This document shows, one piece after another, positions 60,419 to 64,000 of a DNA stretch of 64,000 nucleotides. Position 1 is the stretch's first letter. Each line of letters opens with the position of its first letter. The stretch comes from Paenibacillus marchantiae (GTDB lineage Bacteria; Bacillota; Bacilli; Paenibacillales; Paenibacillaceae): the NCBI RefSeq assembly GCF_028771845.1, contig NZ_CP118270.1, positions 4,836,001 to 4,900,000 of the forward strand. Direction: 5' to 3'. The translations under genes and the position numbers were made by a program. The notes under the pieces are model-generated. The model was given only the letters and a program-made list of their open reading frames with translations, was not told the origin of the DNA and searched no databases.

Positions 60419-61987
60419 CTATGCATGTTTGTTCTCGTCCTCCGACACGATCACATCATATTTAAAATTCGAAAAATCAGCGCTGCTCCCGGTCACTCTC
60501 GTCGAATATAAAAACAACCCGATCCGGCAGCCCATAAAATGATCCAGCTTATAAATCATTTTGTGGGAAATGCCAAGCGGCTTCCACTCTATCCCCTCCA
60601 GATAGGAGAACGTACAGTCGTCCTGATTATTCACGAAGTTGCCAAAAGCCTTGAGCGTAACTACGGATCCTGAAACAGGTATCCTGGCATACTCGGTGGC
60701 AGGCTCCGTATCAACCAGATTGCCAAATATCGATGAGTCCTCGCTGTTTCTTGCCAGCATGACCAGGTAAAATTGCCCTTCAGTCTTCGTCAGCGCAATT
60801 AAACCGTATGTACCGATCAGGAAACACAAGCCTGCATAATCACCATCCTCCAGCCTGCTGCCATCCAGCGTAACGATTGCTTCACAGGCAGGGCCCATTG
60901 CACGCTGCGTCAGCGTATTAACCGCAAAGGTCAGATTGGGGCTGATGTGTGCGGTTTGAATCCGATACACCCCAGGCTGGTCGGTTACCGACCAGAGCGC
61001 ATCATTCGGAGTGTGATTCCATTGCCAGACATCCTTGAGCCGTACCTTTCCTTCTGCATTCGCTTCATAGTGAAAATCATCGCTGCCAATTAGAGGTTTG
61101 TAGACGTGATCCGGTCTCGTACTCGGCACAACGATCTCTTTTGGCGCTTCCGTGGGGAACACCGGGATATCGTTCTCAAAGTGAAGCGGAACCAGCACAG
61201 GGATGCGGCCAACCGCCCCGTGATCCTGAAACAGCATAGCGTACCAGTCGCCATCCGGTGTATCCACGATTCCGCCCTGGGCTACACCTGAATTAAAATA
61301 GCCCATATCGTCGTTAAACACTTCTCCGCCAACAAATTCGCCTTCCAGGGAATCCGCCATGTAACACGCCTGTGTTCTTCGGCCGGTAGCTTGTGAAATA
61401 TGAATCAGAAACACATAGTATTTTCCATTAATTTTGTAAAAATGGGCCCCCTCGTAACCGAGGAAATAAGGCTCTTTTTCTTTTACGATCATGCGCAGCA
61501 CTCCACCGGGCTTGGGGCCGGACAGATCAGAGCTTAACTCGGTCAAATGAATTTCGGCATTACCATGGACCAGGTAAATTCGGCCATCTTCGTCGAAAAA
61601 CAGGGAGCAATCATGATAAAAGCCTTCCACATACTGCTTGGTCCAGGGACCCGAGATCGTATCGGCCGTGTACAAATATGTCTTATGGTTATCGTTTGCC
61701 ACAAAAATGACATAAAACTTATGCTTGTGATATCGAAGCGACGCTGCCCACATGCCTTTGCTGTAAATCTGCCTGCCTTGCTCCAGCCGCTGCGCGGGTG
61801 TATCGTCAAGTCTGTCGTACACATGCGTAGCCACTTCCCAATGGGTCAGGTCATAGGAACGCAGGATGACGCAGCCTGGCATCATATGCATGGTTGTGCT
61901 GACCATATAATACGTGTCTTCAACCCGAATCACATCTAGATCGGGATAATCGGCCCAAATAATTGGATTTGCATGCATGTTGGCCAT
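60419..61987 (-). CDS. GH43 beta-xylosidase/alpha-L-arabinofuranosidase, cytoplasmic
   Basis: 522 aa, no signal peptide. Five-bladed propeller with NPIIWADYPDLDVIRVEDTY (catalytic-base Asp), SLFFDEDGRIYLVHG (central Asp) and GYEGAHFYKINGKYYVF (general-acid Glu). Residues about 320-522 form the C-terminal beta-sandwich common in GH43 xylosidases (LWSVTDQPGVYRIQT; MIYKLDHFMGCRIGLFLYS). It probably removes xylose or arabinose from imported oligosaccharides. Second gene of a two-gene operon, 69 bp after the first GH43. Confidence 0.88.
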   Translation of the reverse strand: MANMHANPIIWADYPDLDVIRVEDTYYMVSTTMHMMPGCVILRSYDLTHWEVATHVYDRLDDTPAQRLEQGRQIYSKGMWAASLRYHKHKFYVIFVANDNHKTYLYTADTISGPWTKQYVEGFYHDCSLFFDEDGRIYLVHGNAEIHLTELSSDLSGPKPGGVLRMIVKEKEPYFLGYEGAHFYKINGKYYVFLIHISQATGRRTQACYMADSLEGEFVGGEVFNDDMGYFNSGVAQGGIVDTPDGDWYAMLFQDHGAVGRIPVLVPLHFENDIPVFPTEAPKEIVVPSTRPDHVYKPLIGSDDFHYEANAEGKVRLKDVWQWNHTPNDALWSVTDQPGVYRIQTAHISPNLTFAVNTLTQRAMGPACEAIVTLDGSRLEDGDYAGLCFLIGTYGLIALTKTEGQFYLVMLARNSEDSSIFGNLVDTEPATEYARIPVSGSVVTLKAFGNFVNNQDDCTFSYLEGIEWKPLGISHKMIYKLDHFMGCRIGLFLYSTRVTGSSADFSNFKYDVIVSEDENKHA

Positions 61988-62055
61988 TCTTCCTTTCTAG
62001 CTTTATTGGCCACACAATCTCAGCAGATATAATAGGCCCAAGTCTAGTTCCTTGC

Positions 62056-63582
62056 TTATTCAAAACTCCATTCCCTAATACTGATGCCTTGCTTGCCCAC
62101 TGCTCCCCCAACCACCATATAGATGTCATGAACTCCCTGTGCATCTGTAATCCCGGTTGAATGCTCTTTCCATCGAGGTGATATGCCGGATTTAGGTGAT
62201 CCACCCGATGCCGGAATCACAAGCTGCCCAATCAGTAGTCCGTCCGGGCGATCCAGATGAAGCTCCAGTACCGCCTCCGCGCCTTCATTGGAGATTGCAG
62301 CTGTAAAGCATGCCGCCCCTTCATTGCCAAAATCAACCTTCGATAACGCAATCCAGCTGCCTCTTTCCATCTCGGTAACAACAACCTCAGAATCGGCACC
62401 AGCCGTAGGCTTTGATGTACTTAATCGCTCCGTCTTCACCCCTGCGCTCCATCCCATTGTGGCAGCAGCTACCCTCTGATAAGGATTGAACAGCTTGATC
62501 TGTTCAACACCTTCATAATCTGCGGCCACCTCGTTCATACGACCATCTGCTTCGTTGAAGCTAATCTGGTTCAGATGTGTCGAACGATAACCATCAGGAA
62601 CCTCCATCGCCTGTGATAACGTCTGGGCGTGATAAGCAATATACCAGTGATCCGCAAATTGAAATATGGCATGATGGTTGTTGCCGCCAACGCCAAAAAA
62701 GTGACCCGGATTTCGCAGGACCGTTCCTCTGTACGTCCATGGACCCATTGGCTGGCTGCTCGTCATGTAAGCAATCTCGCCGGGTGGCGGACTGCCCTCT
62801 GGACGAAAACCCTCGTCAAAGTTAGAGCAGTAGGTAAAATAATAGATATTGTTGAATTTGTGAATCCCCGCATCCTCAAACATGTACGGAGCAGGGATAA
62901 CCCTCGCCCGGCCCACCACACTGGTCATATCTTCACCCAATGGCATAACTCTTGCGGTATCCGGCCTCTCTGCTCTCCCTTCCGGTATGCCACCCCCAAA
63001 ATAGATATAAGCTCTGTGATCATCATCTACCAGCACGGCCGGATCGAACAGCCACGTCACATCCTCAACACCCGGAGTCTCTCTGGTAATGAGCGCTTTT
63101 CCAATAGGATCTGTCCAGGGCCCGACCGGACTCGGGGCTGACAATACGCCGATGCCGCTGGCATTGTTTGAAAAATAAAGGAAGAATCGATCCTGCCCGT
63201 CAATAATCTGATGGGCAGCGGCTGGTGCCCAGGATTGAGTGGCCCATGTGGCTGCGCCTTGGGGCCCTGCCACATGAATCTCACCATGATCTGACCAGTT
63301 AACCAAGTCGTCTGAAGAGATGACTATTATGCGGTTGATCGAGTGGAAACTGTTTTTCTGCGGATTGCCCTCAGAATCATATTCCAGCTTATCACTCGTC
63401 ATGTACAGATAGACACGCCCCTCGAACACCAGAGCATACGGATCGGCTCCAAATTTATGAGCAACCAAAGGATTTTTATTTGGTGGAAGTTTCCCTATGG
63501 CCTTACTGATCTTCACAGCAGCTATAGATGCATGATTCTGTTCCGTTTGTTCCCTCGCATTTGAAGCAGAATTGTAGTTCAT
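62056..63582 (-). CDS. GH43 arabinoxylan arabinofuranohydrolase-like enzyme with C-terminal CBM6-like domain, cytoplasmic
   Basis: 508 aa from the ATG at 63582 (GGAGG 8 nt upstream). No signal peptide. Catalytic features: NPLVAHKFGADPYALVFEGR (base Asp), LFDPAVLVDDDHRAYIYFGG (Asp) and YMFEDAGIHKFNNIYYFTYC (Glu). About 380-508 is a CBM6-like sandwich (WIALSKVDFGNEGAACFTAA; LELHLDRPDG). Resembles XynD-type enzymes that strip arabinose from arabinoxylan; without a signal it should act on imported oligosaccharides. Divergent from an AraC regulator. Confidence 0.88.
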   Translation of the reverse strand: MNYNSASNAREQTEQNHASIAAVKISKAIGKLPPNKNPLVAHKFGADPYALVFEGRVYLYMTSDKLEYDSEGNPQKNSFHSINRIIVISSDDLVNWSDHGEIHVAGPQGAATWATQSWAPAAAHQIIDGQDRFFLYFSNNASGIGVLSAPSPVGPWTDPIGKALITRETPGVEDVTWLFDPAVLVDDDHRAYIYFGGGIPEGRAERPDTARVMPLGEDMTSVVGRARVIPAPYMFEDAGIHKFNNIYYFTYCSNFDEGFRPEGSPPPGEIAYMTSSQPMGPWTYRGTVLRNPGHFFGVGGNNHHAIFQFADHWYIAYHAQTLSQAMEVPDGYRSTHLNQISFNEADGRMNEVAADYEGVEQIKLFNPYQRVAAATMGWSAGVKTERLSTSKPTAGADSEVVVTEMERGSWIALSKVDFGNEGAACFTAAISNEGAEAVLELHLDRPDGLLIGQLVIPASGGSPKSGISPRWKEHSTGITDAQGVHDIYMVVGGAVGKQGISIREWSFE

Positions 63583-63658
63583 CAGTCGTTCCTCCATTTG
63601 AGTTTGATATACATCTTATCGCCGCTCTGCGATTTGCCAGATCCAGGTTTAAAATGCA

Positions 63659-63673
63659 GGGAAACGCTTGCAA
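63659..63673. promoter_or_regulatory. Candidate cre site upstream of the GH43 operon
   Basis: On the - strand TTGCAAGCGTTTCCC: 14 of 15 positions of the cre consensus, 77 bp before the first GH43 start. Confidence 0.55.
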
Positions 63674-63695
63674 TAGCAGATGCAGCATGTTAGGT

Positions 63696-63725
63696 TGATT
63701 ACAGTTTAAGGTAAAGCTGATTACA
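63696..63725. promoter_or_regulatory. Direct repeats spaced 22 bp, candidate AraC activator site
   Basis: TGATTACA at 63696-63703 and 63718-63725: exact 8-bp copies two helical turns apart, between the divergent AraC and GH43 genes. This is the typical layout for an AraC-type dimer. Confidence 0.55.
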
Positions 63726-63779
63726 TTTTCATTGCGTATTCCGCTCTATTTATTGCGCGAAAGGACAAGGAGGTGCTAT

Positions 63780-64000
63780 ATGAACGGATCCACTGAATAT
63801 TTTTACGATCCCATCCAGTCCGAGCTTTTATATCTTCATCGCGTAACTACGTATCCATTGGAAACAATCTATCATCGACATGATGCATACGAGATCTACC
63901 TTTTTATTCGCGGCAATGTCAACTTTTATGTGGAGAACCGATGTTATCATCTGGAGCCGGGGGATTTGCTTATTATGTCTCCGGAGGAAATGCATCGCGC
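63780..64000 (+). CDS. AraC-family regulator (N-terminal cupin part, runs off the window)
   Basis: ATG at 63780 with AAGGAGG upstream; 73 codons visible. LHRVTTYPLETIYHRHDAYE, then IYLFIRGNVNFYVENRCYHL and EPGDLLIMSPEEMHR form the AraC_binding cupin that senses sugars. The HTH lies outside the window. Divergent from the GH43 operon, its probable target. Confidence 0.88.
   Translation, partial: MNGSTEYFYDPIQSELLYLHRVTTYPLETIYHRHDAYEIYLFIRGNVNFYVENRCYHLEPGDLLIMSPEEMHR

Noticed and set aside
60391..60440. Resemblance to 14707-14757 (A-run, GCCGC, gcgacttc, gttct.gtcc.ccgac)
   Set aside because: At 60.4 kb this is a terminator plus the end of a GH43 coding sequence; the likeness is short and probably chance.

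Overview
The window looks like chromosomal DNA of a Paenibacillus-like, spore-forming member of the Bacillales. The grounds are strong GGAGG-type ribosome sites with frequent TTG/GTG starts, a class III fructose-1,6-bisphosphatase, a YjcZ-type sporulation miniprotein, a large spore-surface-type collagen-like protein, a GH30 glucuronoxylanase very close to Bacillus XynC, YesM/YesN-type two-component proteins, and a DUF5696/YIP1/NHL sugar-transport operon of a kind I associate with Paenibacillus. The genus is an inference from gene content; there is no rRNA or marker gene.

Left part (1-12.3 kb): small accessory units, many shaped like resistance or stress genes. They are an Old Yellow Enzyme with a NemR-like TetR regulator (two matching operators), a TetM-type ribosomal protection GTPase, a nucleotidyltransferase, a CD3324-family regulator behind a structured leader, an FCD/GntR regulator divergent from a PEBP-fold protein, a Tet(K)/Tet(L)-like MFS exporter, an APH-fold phosphotransferase, and a LOG protein divergent from a WYL regulator. 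Middle part (12.3-29 kb): fbp, an orphan toxin tail with its probable immunity gene, a small secreted peptide gene, an S51 peptidase, GNAT and LysR genes, an osmoprotectant ABC transporter operon with a quinone oxidoreductase under an HxlR regulator, and a TetR/CocE hydrolase pair.

29-35.6 kb is a gene graveyard (decayed serine recombinases, an AraC tail, frameshifted fragments, palindromic repeats) around one intact, very large collagen-like gene.

35.6-64 kb is a xylan/arabinoxylan utilisation region. XynC (GH30) stands alone on the + strand. Almost everything else is on the - strand in three transcription units: (i) a 17-kb operon from 54.0 to 37.2 kb: lipoprotein SBP, membrane-anchored 963-aa SBP, permease pair, NHL/TPR protein, YIP1 protein, DUF5696 lipoprotein, second permease pair, secreted GH5, SGNH esterase, CE1-like esterase; (ii) an SBP-histidine kinase-response regulator operon; (iii) two signal-less GH43 enzymes. 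Two AraC regulators are read divergently from units i and iii, and CcpA (cre) sites lie at both control regions. Inferred flow: XynC and GH5 cut polymer outside, ABC permeases (with an ATPase encoded elsewhere) import decorated oligosaccharides, and cytoplasmic esterases and GH43 enzymes trim them. The NHL-YIP1-DUF5696 core between two permease pairs is the least understood and most interesting part.
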